This document shows, piece after piece, positions 13,303 to 24,752 of a stretch of DNA of 64,000 nt (positions are counted from its first letter, which is position 1; each line of letters begins with the position of its first letter). Source of the DNA: Owenia fusiformis (lineage: Eukaryota; Annelida; Polychaeta; Sabellida; Oweniidae). Position numbers and translations under genes: made by a program. Below the pieces are notes generated by a model that saw nothing but the letters and a program-made list of their open reading frames with translations, was not told the origin of the DNA and made no database searches. The stretch lies in assembly GCA_903813345.2 (NCBI GenBank), contig CAIIXF020000012.1:4755318-4819317 (forward strand), written 5' to 3'.

Positions 13303-14076
13303 ATATTATTATTATTATTATGAGCTTTATTATACTTGTATCCCACATTTGGGCAAAGTGTACAGCTTAAACAGAAAAAAATGAAAAAGCTTAACTAATT
13401 ATCTATATACTATATTAACTAATCAAAGGGTGCTTGATCATTGCAAGATTTTATTGGATGCATTTCGTGTTTTTTTCTCTCTCGATAAAAATATTAGATA
13501 TATATTTTGCTAGTATATTTAATATTATTCCCTCTGAATTAAATAGAAACATTAATTTATGTTCCACGTTATTCATGTTTTCTAAATTTTGACAGTGTTT
13601 TTTTATTTTATCCATGAAACTTGACCGAACATCTTTTAACTTATCGCATTCTAATAGGTAATGACATTCTGAACCGGTTTTCTTGTTACACATTAAACAT
13701 TTTCTTTCTTCAATAGGGGTAATTGGTTTTGTGTAACGACCTGTTTCGATTTCTAATTTATGTGCGCTAATTCTTAGCTTTGTCAAGTTATTTCTGTCTA
13801 TTTCATTTTTGATTAAATCCAAGTAGGGTTCCTTGTTCCATTTTGCTTTTATTATCTTATAAAACCTCAATTTACCATTATTTGATTTTATTTTAGTTTC
13901 CCAAAATTGTATGTATCTATTTTCCAGTAATTTCTTAATTTCTCTTGGTTTTAAGTTTAAATAGTTTGGTGAAGTACCATTGTAAATATATTTAAGTACA
14001 TCATTGATGTGCGTGAGCCATGATTGTTTATTCATATCTGTCAGTTGTTTATTTACCTCAAGGGCTTCACGTAGAA
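13303..14076 (-). mobile_element. LINE 3' fragment inserted in a minisatellite
   Basis: A segment with a coding remnant on the minus strand and an (ATT)n run at its left edge (13,304-13,320), which on the minus strand is the simple-repeat tail typical of a non-LTR retrotransposon 3' end. Repeat units lie immediately on both sides (TTTGAAATAT to the left, TATGAGCTTGGAAC to the right), so the element landed inside a pre-existing unit. It lacks the reverse-transcriptase core and looks 5'-truncated. Confidence 0.6.
13451..14035 (-). pseudogene. C-terminal remnant of a non-LTR retrotransposon polyprotein
   Basis: An open frame of 194 codons rich in Lys, Asn and Ile. Around residues 85-135 it shows LTKLRISAHKLEIETGRYTK followed by a Cys/His cluster (CLMCNKK, then ECHYLLEC). 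This is the zinc-knuckle-like tail that follows the reverse transcriptase in many animal LINE ORF2 proteins. No RT or endonuclease motif is present upstream, and the frame stops where the tandem repeat resumes, so it is a truncated, non-functional copy. The exact clade (CR1, L2, RTE or other) cannot be told from the tail alone. Confidence 0.55.
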
Positions 14077-15078
14077 GCGAGTATGAGCTTGGAACATCAT
14101 TGTATCAAGTTTGAAATATAAGCTTGGAACATCATTGTATCATGTTTGAAATATGAGCTTGGAACATCATTGTATCATGTTTGAAATATGAGCTTGGAAC
14201 ATCATTGTATCAAGTTTGAAATATAAGCTTGGAACATCATTGTATCATGTTTGAAATATGAGCTTGGAACATCATTGTATCATGTTTGAAATATGAGCTT
14301 GGAACATCATTGTATCAAGTTTGAAATATGAGCTTGGAACTTCATTGTATCATGTTTGAAATATGAGCTTGGAACATCATTGTATCATGTTTGAAATACA
14401 AGCTCTTGCAACATCATTGTATCAAGTTTGAAATATGAGCTTGGAACATCATTGTATCAAGTTTGAAATATGAGCTTGGAACATCATTGTATCATGTTTG
14501 AAATATGAGCTTGGAACATCATTGTATCAAGTTTGAAATATGAGCTTGGAACATCATTGTATCAAGTTTGAAATATGAGCTTGGAACATCATTGTATCAT
14601 GTTTGAAATATGAGCTTGGAACATCATTGTATCATGTTTGAAATATGAGCTTGGAACATCATTGTATCATGTTTGAAATATGAGCTTGGAACATCATTGT
14701 ATCAAGTTTGAAATATGAGCTTGGAACATCATTGTATCATGTTTGAAATATGAGCTTGGAACATCATTGTATCATGTTTGAAATACAAGCTCTTGCAACA
14801 TCATTGTATCAAGTTTGAAATATGAGCTTGGAACATCATTGTATCAAGTTTGAAATATGAGCTTGGAACATCATTGTATCATGTTTGAAATATGAGCTTG
14901 GAACATCATTGTATCATGTTTGAAATATGAGCTTGGAACATCATTGTATCATGTTTGAAATATGAGCTTGTAACATCATTGTATCATGTTTGAAATATGA
15001 GCTTTGGACATCATTGTATCATGTTTGAAATATGAGCTTTGGACATCATTGTATCATGTTTGAAATATGAGCTTGCAA
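14077..15078. repeat. Minisatellite, 35-bp unit, about 28 copies
   Basis: A highly regular array of ATCATTGTATCATGTTTGAA followed by ATATGAGCTTGGAAC. Most units differ only at one base (ATGTTTG versus AAGTTTG). Two units carry ACAAGCTCTTGCAAC instead, about 385 bp apart and each in the same local context, which suggests a higher-order duplication inside the array. The regular unit contains no variable spacers, so it is not CRISPR-like. Confidence 0.9.
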
Positions 15079-18000
15079 TGAATGTGTGCATTGTGTTATT
15101 GTACCATGTTTTTCAATATTCAGAGAGCTTAAAATGAGAGTTTACCACGGGTGCCCACACAGTTTAATTATATTCTTATTTTTATAAGTTGAGACAGGAA
15201 CCTAATGTACCATTCCATTCCAGGAATGTGGGAAAATATGAGTTTGGTACAAATGCATGATTTTGTTGAACCATATGGAATTCTTTCCATACCTTGTGTT
15301 CATTTATCTATTTTATAAAGTGCGAGGAATCTATCAAATGCAGACTTGGAATCCCTAATCGAGTTTGAATGCAAGAAGTAAGGGCCTGTGAGTTATGAAT
15401 AGTTTAGAAGCAGTGGTTGTGAGATAAGTAAATGTGTTTCTTCATTGTCTGTTATGCATATGTGACACATAGTTTGTAAACAAGCCAAGTGCATGGCCTG
15501 TAACCAATAAATCGGAAATATCAGTGATTCTCAATTCATTATAGTTAAACATATCGCTTTCCAATACCATTTGATATCACCTCTGCGCCAAATGGACCAG
15601 CCCTTTTAATTATTTCTTTTAATCTTAATCTTGCATGAGAATGAGCTCGCATGCCGCCCTCATATTTTTCAAATTTCTTATTCTGTTCTTAATACCCCAT
15701 AAATCAAACACCAAATCAAAAAGTCAATTAGTGCGTATATTAATTGACCCTTTCTCTTTGATAGTGGTCGGCACAATTTTCTTATTGGAATTGTTAATGC
15801 ATTTTTATATGAAGAATATTGTGTGTGGGTTCACGGGTTTAGCTTTAGTGGGTATGTATCGTTTTATTGTTTGGTTGCGTTTTATTGGTCCATTAGTCAA
15901 GTGTCACTCTTTAATGCATAGTCTGCATGACCGCTACCATGGAGATGGAAATAAACATTCCATTACAAAGTCCATCCTTCGTTTTATAGTATTGTAAACA
16001 CATCTAGTAAGGTATTCATTGAAATGGATAGTGAAGGCTGTGGATTCCACAATGGTATTCATATAACAGAGAGAAAGATTTCCGTAGATCTGGGAAGTGT
16101 TCACATACTGGTGTTACTGCAGATAATTCTAGGATCATAGATTCATATAGAATCAAACTGGCTTGATCTTCAAATCAACCAGATCTAAATTACAATCAAG
16201 AATTCCAAAGAGTTTCAGCTAGGAAGCAATACAATTACATTACGTCAAGCTCGTGAAGCAATTTTCCATGCAATTACAGCATATGGTTGTTAACTTATTT
16301 TATATGTGGTATTCCTAATGAAAAATCAAATTGATACTACTGAAAACATACTATAGATCATTCTGACAAGATCATATGATTGATAAGAGTAAATTGGAAA
16401 ACATTGGCTCTCTTGTAACGAGGATACGTCCCGAGTGTGTAATCCAATGAGAACCACTATTTCCCTTTGATCAGTCAAGTCTGAAGGAAATAAATTTATA
16501 AAATAAATGTATCCAACGATGAATTATAAATCCATGACAATAGGTAAATATAGGTGAAATATAAAATATTATAATAAAAATAGGTAGAGTGTACAATTAA
16601 ATACATGTAGATGTTTTCATCAGCAGTGATGCGATCTAATCATTAAATGGCCCAAAATGTCGTATTTCATGTCATATTTCATGTCACAATCCCATATGTA
16701 TTCCTACATAGATCCCCAAAAGAGTGCTTGGATGTGAGTATATTTATTAGGTAATCCAGTAATAAAATGTGATTGTATTCTAGATCGTCCTATGCCATTT
16801 GATTAAGTCTACTCTACAAAACCGATATGAACGGGCATGTTTTTGTGCCGCAAAATTGACCTAAACTCTGATCAAATCCGATGAAACAACAGATACCTTG
16901 AAACCTTGTCTATCTTATGGATCACATTTGAGCATTCGTTTGTACGAGAGTGAACAGAAACTAAAAATCCAAAAGATGTCAAAATGTTTGACATGTTTGA
17001 TGGATCAATTGAAGTAAATAAATAACAATGGAAGTAGTCATATAGCAAAACAGTGCACCATGGCAAACAACATGTCAATTATGGCAAGCATATGAGCTGA
17101 TTCCCGACTTCCTTATGTCAAGGAAAGAAAAAAACAAATGATCTTCTATAATGACACTCAGGTTACCATGCCTCATCATCCCACAACAGAAATGATACCA
17201 TGGTGATCACGTTCTAAGAGATAAATAGAGTGTTAATATGGAATTACCCAGTAATAAAAGAATAGGGTTGTAGTTAACACTCTAGATAATATAGAAATGA
17301 CAAACAAATATTCATCTATCAAATCTGAAAGAAAAAAGATTGAAATTGGCGTGAACAGAACTTCATTCCAGGAATGGGTTAAATTTCAACCCTTGCAAAA
17401 TTCTTGAATATATCTTTCGAAAGAGCATCATCCTTAAATGTGTGCACATGCATTGCTATGATTAATTTAAGTTTATGGACTAAAGTGATTAACTCTTACT
17501 AAATGCATTATGTTGTGAATAAATTAAACTAAAATTGATTAAAAAGTGATTCCCATTAATCTCAAATGGATCGCCTAGCAATTAACAAGGGCATTGAGTA
17601 ATCTTGATAAAAAACCTAATGAAGATCGATGTGGTAAATATACATATAAAAGTCTTATATAATATTGTTTAAACCTATTTAATCTGCATTATAATCCTAA
17701 ATGAGTTATTCCGTTGTATAATTATCAATTTAATAGATTGAGAGGCTTACACCACTTTTGTAAGCTGCATTAATGGCCATGAAATTAAAGTGCTTAATCC
17801 CAGCGTTTCCTTTTTTACTGTAAGAATGGCATTCTTTTTGATAATTTCAAAAATATTTGACACCTTATTCATTTTTCTGAATAAAGTACATCAATTAAGT
17901 ATACGTTAATAGGAATATTACGGAATATTATGTGACGCAAAAAATAAATTACCAGAAAACTGTACCAATTAAGGAACTAAAAACGATTTGAGAAAATTAC

Positions 18001-20725
18001 TGTTTTTATCTATTACGTGTCATCATTGTAATGTTTATGCTAATGTGGCAGATAATTTGTTATTTCCCCTTAATTACGATATCTGTTTTAATCATTTTTT
18101 TTGTGGTATAATTAAGAAAATACCATCACTGCCTGGGGTATCGATCCTATAGATGATTTATGACATTCAAAGGGAAAAGTTAAGTTAAACAGTAATAAAT
18201 TCTTAGATGAAAGTTCCTAATGGTTATGTAAATATTTGAATGATTGGAATAACACCTATACTGGATTAGTGAGGATTGGAGGTATAAGCAATGATGCGTT
18301 TGTTCAGAGACATATAAAACAGGTTTGTCATGATTCAGATCTGTAATTCTCAGTAGAATAGATGTGGAATCATACGTCAAATTGTCATCAATTCTGTGTA
18401 TTAAGCATCCTTATTGGTGCATATTAGTGAGGATTGGAGGTATAAGAGGTTTAAATGTATTAAATGGACGTAGAATCATACTCCAATTTGTATGTTAATT
18501 ATGTGTATATATGTGCATGGATTATAATTATGAGGGTAATATATGTATGTATACTTCTTTCTACATAATTGATGATAATGAACCAAGGGGAAAAATAGAA
18601 AAATAACAAATTCATAATTCAACGTATTAATAGATACCCTTTGCATTCGTTTGACTTCACTTCTTAAAAGAGAGCTTCGTCTTCACTCTTTCAAACTAAA
18701 ATAAACATGTGAACTCACCGCACCAATCAGTGTTCGTCGGCCATGTCATTTTCCTTAATTGTTGCCCAAACACCACTCTCATACAGAGCTGTGTTTCCAA
18801 AATAATGTCATCTCAAATCAGAACAAATTCAGAGGCAAGAAACCGCATTATCCTTACAAAATCTTGCAGGCATTATTTGTGTTAGGTGCTTCTGAAAGTA
18901 TAGCAGTTAATTTAAAGATATAGCTCCGGCAGATGTTAATTGCCAAAATCTTACTGAGAGTTAGACGTGAAAATAAATAAACATTTTCAGGATATTTGGA
19001 AAATTACAGATACATCAATTTGTACTTAGAACTTCATCAAGTGATACTAATTGGACCTCAGAACTTACACTTTTCCAGACATCTCCCAGCCTCCATGCCT
19101 CATTGCACCACAGTTTCCCTGGTGAAGTAGAAAAGAAATGGCTATGCATGCCAGGGGCGGATCTAGAATCCAAAAAGGGAGAGGGGGCATATCCCAAGTT
19201 TGAATAAAAAATCTGGGCCCATCCCCCTCCCTCAGATGCCCCAATGCAGTCATCTGTACAAACCAGGGAGAGAGATCAAAACGTCTATCTAGGGCTTTGT
19301 CTTATCCTTTAAGATCGGGCCTCGCTGAGCTTAGGGGAAGAATTTCAATGCCTTTGGACCAAGGATGGCTCTCTAGTCTGTCTATGTTGATATTGACTTG
19401 TCTGACATTATATAGGCTTTGCTATACGCATATTTCATCCATTGATTGGCATTCATGGGATGATCGATTCTATTAATTGGTATAGATTGACATTGCGTTA
19501 ATTGATTGATATTAATTGGCATTGAGTTAATTGGTTGATATTGATTTAATTGATTGATGTTACAGTCGTATAGGTTGATAAAACCTCGTTAAAATACATT
19601 GATTTATTGATGTATATGTGTTGACATTAAAAAAAATTGATAAATCACTCAGTAGCAACTTTATAACCATATAATCAGTAAACTAAATTATTATAAGCAA
19701 AACACCCTGGGATTTTAAAAGCCTATTGAAAACCATATTTTAATAAGATTATTTTGTGATATATCAAAGTAGTTTATCTTTTACACGTACATGTCTTAAG
19801 GTGAGCTATTACTTTTTAAAATTATTATTCTTTTTGAGATAAAATCCACTTACAGCTCAATCTTTCATGTTTATGTTTTTTCAACAACTCTTTGATTTAT
19901 ATAAACATGTCCTTTTGAAAAGACCATTAGATCAAACAAGCTATAATCTTTCAAATTTCCCAAAGAAGAACAGCAAAATGTCACGAAATACATTTCAATT
20001 CAAGGCATTTTACATGGGTGTGAACACTAATTGTTTTTCAATAGATTTGTCTTTCCAAATAATCTAAAACATTCTCTTTCAACCTTTGAAAGTTGATCAA
20101 CCGTTAGAAAGTTCTAACACTGATAAATAATGCTGTAAATGCCATTTGAATAGAAGTGAAACACAATATAGTAGTTTGTTTCTTTTGATATGAATCTGAG
20201 TAACATTAAGGTACCTGGATTCGGAAACAGATAATTTAACGATTAGATGCGTTCTTTGATCAATAAGTCATAATGATTGCTTTCGGTTTTTGAATTAAAG
20301 AACTAAATATATTTGAATTTGTTTTCATTTTACAGTACCTTAAGGCAGTGGTATACCTGCAAAATATTGTTACCTGCTAAAGCCAAGGAGCAATGAATGA
20401 TTTGTCGAGTGTTCAGAATTATAAATATCTTGATATCACATTCAACAAATTATACCTAATAATGGCATTTTAACCAACTTTCTCACAATTTACTTTCGAA
20501 CGGATCCAAAGCCTATCAAAGGGGCAGATATGAAGTAAGGAAAAAATATAATGCCTATTTTTTAAAAAATGGCCTTTAAAATGCCCAAGAACGCCCATTT
20601 TTGAGGCGCTTCAAAACTTTTTGGCCCAAAAACTTTAGGGGCCCTACTTTTTTTTCTGGGCCCAGCCAAAGGGAGGGGGCTGCACGTCAGTGATACCCAT
20701 CATGAGAAATCACGGCCTTCTATTA
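15079..20725. other. Non-coding DNA with scattered small repeats
   Basis: No gene recognised. The one longer frame (15,635-15,997, 120 codons, hydrophobic) has no family resemblance. At 18,635-18,692 lies a partial copy of the 88-bp MITE in reverse orientation. A GGGGCGGATCTAG stretch at about 19,153 and a GGCCCAAAAA-rich patch at 20,598-20,690 resemble parts of the element at 51,074-51,333. At 19,440-19,570 there is a degenerate TTAATTGATTGATATTGA repeat. Confidence 0.4.
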
Positions 20726-20824
20726 CAATGAAACCTCTATGTCTAAACACCTCTCTAATCCGGACACCTAATCTGAACACTTTTCGCCAGTCCCAGTGGC
20801 ATTCGGATTCGACAGGTTTTATTG
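20726..20824. mobile_element. 99-bp MITE with CAATGAAACCT-type ends
   Basis: The left end CAATGAAACCTCTATG and the right end GACAGGTTTTATTG are imperfect inverted repeats; both are flanked by TTA, a possible 3-bp target duplication. The interior AATCCGGACACC and ATTCGGATTCGACAGG recall the ends of pogo/Tigger-type elements, while a TTA duplication would fit PIF/Harbinger, so the superfamily is left open. No coding capacity. Confidence 0.45.
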
Positions 20825-21196
20825 TTAGTACCTCAACTGAAATACTCGATTCTGATTGGTTGATTAGCGGTCAATAATATGTACTGTTGACCGCTACTAG
20901 GTACTGTTGACCGCTACTTTTGAAAAATAAGTTTCATGACATCATTTTGTAAACGTTGATGAAAGTGATATTTTGACTTTACTAGACGACAAGTATAGCA
21001 AAAATACAAACAGAAACGTAAAATTAACATTAATTTACTAATGAGTACGCATTGCTGGCGTGGTTCGGAGAAAAGATTGTAAAATGAAGCCATGCCGATT
21101 GATGATTGTCGTCTATATGTGTATTATTAGTTTCTTGGGACTAACAAAACAATTGTAGACCTCTCCATTCGGTCAACCGGCAAAATTGTATACCGA

Positions 21197-21269
21197 GACT
21201 GTAAACCGAGAAACTACTGTTGACAGAGACCGAAGGTCGAGGTCAACAGTAGTTTCAAGGTTTACAGTC
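21197..21269. repeat. Long two-tier hairpin (about 28-bp stem)
   Basis: GACTGTAAACC at the left pairs with GGTTTACAGTC at the right; GAAACTACTGTTGAC pairs with GTCAACAGTAGTTTC. The loop contains its own stem (GACC-GAA-GGTC). The words TACTGTTGACCGCTACT at 20,880-20,920 and GGTCAACAGTAGTTTC here share a motif, so the surrounding 20.85-21.3 kb is probably a fold-back element. It ends about 340 bp before Element 1. Confidence 0.65.
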
Positions 21270-21631
21270 GAGGTCGAACAATTGTATACTGTATTTCATT
21301 TCTAGTTGAAAAACAGAATGATACTGTACCCTCTGCAATTTAGAAATTCACACCTTTTTACATGTAAATGAAAAACATTTTTTTGTGATAAAATTGACTG
21401 ATTCTTTCAATAGGTTTTGATATAGACGTGATGATCGTAAGATATCTTTTGAAAAAGTAACGGATTCTCCATAAAGATATTCAATTAAGAAAAAACTGTC
21501 GCAGTTTTATTGAGCGCCAGTCATGTTGTATTTATCCTTTGAAACTTTGAAATTCTAAACCTGCGAATTATCTGACTTGTCCATTGGTATCTGCTGAGAA
21601 CCATATGTTTATAGCAATTTTAATGTAATTT

Positions 21632-21637
21632 AATAAT
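21632..21637. repeat. Left target site duplication of Element 1 (AATAAT)
   Basis: The six bases immediately outside the left TIR are AATAAT, identical to 31,821-31,826 outside the right TIR. Six-base duplications are characteristic of Polinton insertion. Confidence 0.9.
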
Positions 21638-21856
21638 AGTAGTGTATGTTAAGGAGGCACGGGATTACTTTGCGGTGTCTAAAAATGCGATGCCAGGAAT
21701 GAGATACTGAGACTACTTTGCGGTGCCTAAAGTGAGATACCAGGAATGAGATGCCAGGGGTTAATAACATTTTTACTAATGATGAGATGCTTGCTTTTGT
21801 AGTAACCATAGTGATAACCTGAGGTTTGTGGTAGCTTCAATTTGAGATGCATAACG
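21638..21856 (+). repeat. Element 1 left terminal inverted repeat (219 bp)
   Basis: Begins AGTAGTGTATG and ends CATAACG. Compared base by base with the reverse complement of 31,602-31,820 I find one mismatch (GAGATGC versus GAGACGC near 21,847). It contains internal repeats of CTTTGCGGTGyCTAAA and CCAGGAATGAGAT. Confidence 0.93.
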
Positions 21857-22358
21857 GTATCCTTATTTAATTGAAATGCTTTGTAGAGAGTCTTAACATT
21901 GAGATATCTCTGAGATACCTTTGTGAAACCTTAAAGCAGGGATAAGTCAGGGAGTCTTAAAACTGCGACGACATATTAAGAACTCATACAATTATTGAAA
22001 TGAAACCTTAAAAACTGAGTTGGTTTGAGAGACTTTTCGGTGATATCTTAAAATTTAGGTACTTTCAAGATATCTTTGTATTATATCAAATACGATAAGA
22101 CATTGGAAGGGTAAGTACATTATCAATCATTACATAATCATCCTTGCAAGACCTCAAGTTGTTGCTTCATTGAGATGCACTATGCATCCATGAACATTCA
22201 GCTTGTGTTCATGAAATACTTTGTGAAACACCTTTGTGCCACCTTAAAACTGAGCTTTTCAAAGCTTTAGACTTCGAGATACCTTTGTGGAACTTAACTT
22301 TTGGCTGGTTGGGAAAATTCTTAACTGTAATGACATTGAGTTGCTTTGCGATTCCTAA
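21668..22358 (+). promoter_or_regulatory. Repeated subterminal motif in the left arm (CTTTGYG...CTTAAA)
   Basis: A word close to CTTTGYG-N4-CTTAAA recurs near 21,668, 21,715, 21,879, 21,919, 22,231, 22,283 and 22,343, often beside GAGATAC or GAGATGC. The first two copies are inside the TIR and so also at the right end; the other five are only in the left arm. This could be a binding array for an integrase or terminal protein, or a decayed TIR extension. No function is demonstrated by the sequence. Confidence 0.5.
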
Positions 22359-22527
22359 AATATGATAACTACTGAGGGTTGGTGAGCTAACATTATCACA
22401 CTTTGATAAGATATAAAGAAACCATCCATCTGAGGGATGACAACACATGTTGCATCACATCTTGATAAGTCTCATATATAGACTCTGAACTTTACTAATT
22501 TGTAATGTTCAACAATTGCAGTACAAA

Positions 22528-22695
22528 ATGTCATCTCCAGCAATAATTGAAACAGTGTGGAATGCAACGACAAAATGCATCATCATTGAGGATGTTAATT
22601 CGGTGAGTGCCTCTCCCGAACTAACGCCGAATAGCGACACAAAAAAACATAAGATCAACACCACCACCACCACCATTCAAGAAACGCATGGTTAG
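22528..22695 (+). CDS. Short ORF overlapping the start of the left-arm gene
   Basis: A 55-codon frame starts at an ATG in the context CAAAATGTC and ends in TAG at 22,693-22,695. Its end overlaps the next start in ATGGTTAG, an 8-base overlap with a frame change. The product begins MSSPAIIETVWNATTK and ends in a Thr-rich tail (TTTTT). I do not recognise it. It could be a small gene, an upstream ORF controlling the next one, or the true N-terminus of that protein separated by a one-base indel. A homologue from another copy would decide. Confidence 0.35.
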   Translation: MSSPAIIETVWNATTKCIIIEDVNSVSASPELTPNSDTKKHKINTTTTTIQETHG

Positions 22696-23455
22696 CTTTC
22701 AGAGAGAGTTGACACTAGGTATACCTGCTCAACCTAGCTGTCGGAGAGACTTGAAGCTTAATATACCCCCTCATCCCATGACGCTAGATGGGGTGGTTCA
22801 TTTTCATCTGACTTTGGAAGATGCAGCGCGTCCATCTGGATGTATCGTCAATCCGATTCAACCTGAATGGCCACAAATGCTCAAGATTTCGAACGGGTCC
22901 TGCTTGCAGGAAATATTCATATACACGCAGGGAGATCACGTTGTAATTCGAACATTTAAACTTAAACTTATCGTTGTGAACAAGGTGAAGCGGGTAGGCT
23001 GTATGCCTTACAGCTCGAAGTTTTCACGACTACCTCGACAGGAGTTTGACTACATGATCACCTGCTGCACAGAAAGAGGAATTCGGGAGTATATGCGTGC
23101 CATTCAAGATGATTTGGCCGTTCCAAACCAGGCACTGGCTACACCTTTGAATGCACAGCATCACCTAGGACTGGGATACGAGTTCAAAGTGCATTCTGAT
23201 ATAAACCTTTTCGAAGTAACATCGACTTACCACGACCGGGTAAAACAAAAATTTACCCAACTTTGGTCAGTGTACCTCAATTTCGAGGAGATGGAGGATG
23301 TATTGAAAAACATACACAGTCTTATTCCTCCCTTAGCTATAGAGGACATGAATTGTATAGCCACGTTACATGGTGATCATATGAACCAGGAGGGTATGTG
23401 GGCTTGTAACGTGTACCAATATCTCTCTCCATGTGATAACCTGCTTGACAATTAG
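22688..23455 (+). CDS. Uncharacterised Polinton protein, left-arm gene (255 aa)
   Basis: I do not recognise this family. It is the only plus-strand gene of Element 1 and runs inward from the left TIR, convergent with the ATPase. Its C-terminal two thirds are clearly related to the partial gene at 63,501-64,000: both have RQEFDY followed within eight residues by CC, then HLG.GYEF, and a near-terminal NCIATLHGDHMNQEGMWACN (here) or NCLATLHDDHLNQMGTWSCN (there). The His/Asp/Asn/Cys-rich C-terminal motif suggests a metal-binding or catalytic site, but this is inference. No signal peptide or membrane segment is visible. An AATAAA lies at 23,580-23,585. The start at 22,688 is the first ATG of the frame; an N-terminal extension through 22,528 is possible. 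Confidence 0.75.
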   Translation: MVSFQRELTLGIPAQPSCRRDLKLNIPPHPMTLDGVVHFHLTLEDAARPSGCIVNPIQPEWPQMLKISNGSCLQEIFIYTQGDHVVIRTFKLKLIVVNKVKRVGCMPYSSKFSRLPRQEFDYMITCCTERGIREYMRAIQDDLAVPNQALATPLNAQHHLGLGYEFKVHSDINLFEVTSTYHDRVKQKFTQLWSVYLNFEEMEDVLKNIHSLIPPLAIEDMNCIATLHGDHMNQEGMWACNVYQYLSPCDNLLDN

Positions 23456-23579
23456 ATACACTTTTTATCTTTAAATTGTGTTGTACTAGCTAAAGCATTC
23501 ATTGCAGGCAACATAATTACATCAATGGGAAATCACACAAAACATTTCTCTGTCTATTGTTATTTTGTATTCAATTTTT

Positions 23580-23585
23580 AATAAA
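23580..23585 (+). terminator. Polyadenylation signal AATAAA for the left-arm gene
   Basis: AATAAA sits 125 bases past the stop codon of the 22,688-23,455 gene and just before the nested repeat element. It is the nearest canonical hexamer on this strand. Confidence 0.45.
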
Positions 23586-23598
23586 TGATTCAATTATT

Positions 23599-24752
23599 AT
23601 CCCATCGAACGAAGTTCGGAGGGATATAGGGAACGCCTCCGTCCGTCCGTCCGTCCGTACGTCCGTCCGTCCATCCTTCCATACGTCAGTCCGTCCGTCT
23701 GTCCGTCCGTCCGGGTGATAACTCAAATACTGTTGGCCCGATTTTGTTCATATTTTGTACAAATATGCCCTATGGCGATAGAAGTTCTACTCGAAAGCCG
23801 ATTTTCAAAATGGCCACTCGTTTCAAAATGGCGGCCATTTCAATGCCGATTTTACAGTAATTTAGGTACAATATATAAAACTGTAATAGCAATGTGTTTT
23901 AAATGTAAAGAAGTTATAAAGGACATAATAAAGCTAGAAATGTAGATATTTAAGAAACACACGGCAGCCAACTTGTAAAATGGCGGCCCTTACACGCTAT
24001 TTACGATTTTTGCTGTAACTTGAAAAGTAGTGGAGCGATTGTGTTCATATTTGATATTTGAATACTCATAAGCATGGCACACTGTCTAATGATACTTTGG
24101 GTAGTAGGTGGCCATTTTACGTGTGTTATTTTACGTTTTTTCCCCATAACTTGAAAAGTAGTGGAGCGATTTTGTTCATATTTGATATGCGAATACTATA
24201 TTGCATGGCACCCTGTCTATTGACACTTTGGTTTTTGGGTTTTTGGCCACCATTTTTACGTGTTTTATTTTAAGTTTTTTACTATAACACGAAAAGTAAT
24301 AGAGCAATTTTGTTCATATTTGATATGTGAATACTCATGAGCCTGGCACACTGTCTCATGACATTTTGGGTAGTAAGCGGTCATTTTGAGAAATGGCTGC
24401 CATTTTTACGTGTGTTATTTTACGTTTTTACTTTAACTGAAAAGTAGTGGAGCGATTTTGTTCATATTTGATATGTGAATACTCATAAGCATGGCACAAT
24501 ATCTTATGACACTTCGGCTAATAGGAGGCAATTTTTCAAAATGGCTGCCATTTACATGTACATGCGTGCGATTTTGTTGAAATTTTATATGTGCCTTTCT
24601 AGAAGCAATTGTCCTTTTGACAATTTGGCAACTTAGCGAGCATTTTGAAAATGGTAGCCATTTTTATGTGTGTTTATGTACGATTCTTGCTATAACTGAA
24701 AAAGTAGTAGAAGGATTTTGTAAAAATGGCAGCCATGGCTGTTCGATGGGAT
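23599..24752. mobile_element. Nested non-autonomous element with ATCCCATCGAAC ends and internal 130-145 bp repeats
   Basis: ATCCCATCGAAC at 23,599-23,610 and GTTCGATGGGAT at 24,741-24,752 are perfect 12-bp inverted repeats. Inside are a (TCCG)n tract (23,636-23,714) and about five tandem copies of a 130-145 bp unit containing AGTGGAGCGATTTTGTTCAT and ATGGCACACTGTCT, with recurrent AAAATGGCGGCCATTT. No protein is encoded on either strand. It lies between the two convergent transcription units of Element 1. No clear target duplication is seen, so the limits are provisional. Confidence 0.55.

Noticed and set aside
14077-15078. CRISPR-like array
   Set aside because: The whole 35-bp unit is conserved with no unique spacers, and the genome is eukaryotic; it is a minisatellite.
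15635-15997. 120-codon hydrophobic ORF as a membrane protein gene
   Set aside because: It has no recognisable family, no splice or promoter context and lies in AT-rich DNA where Leu/Ile/Phe-rich frames arise by chance.
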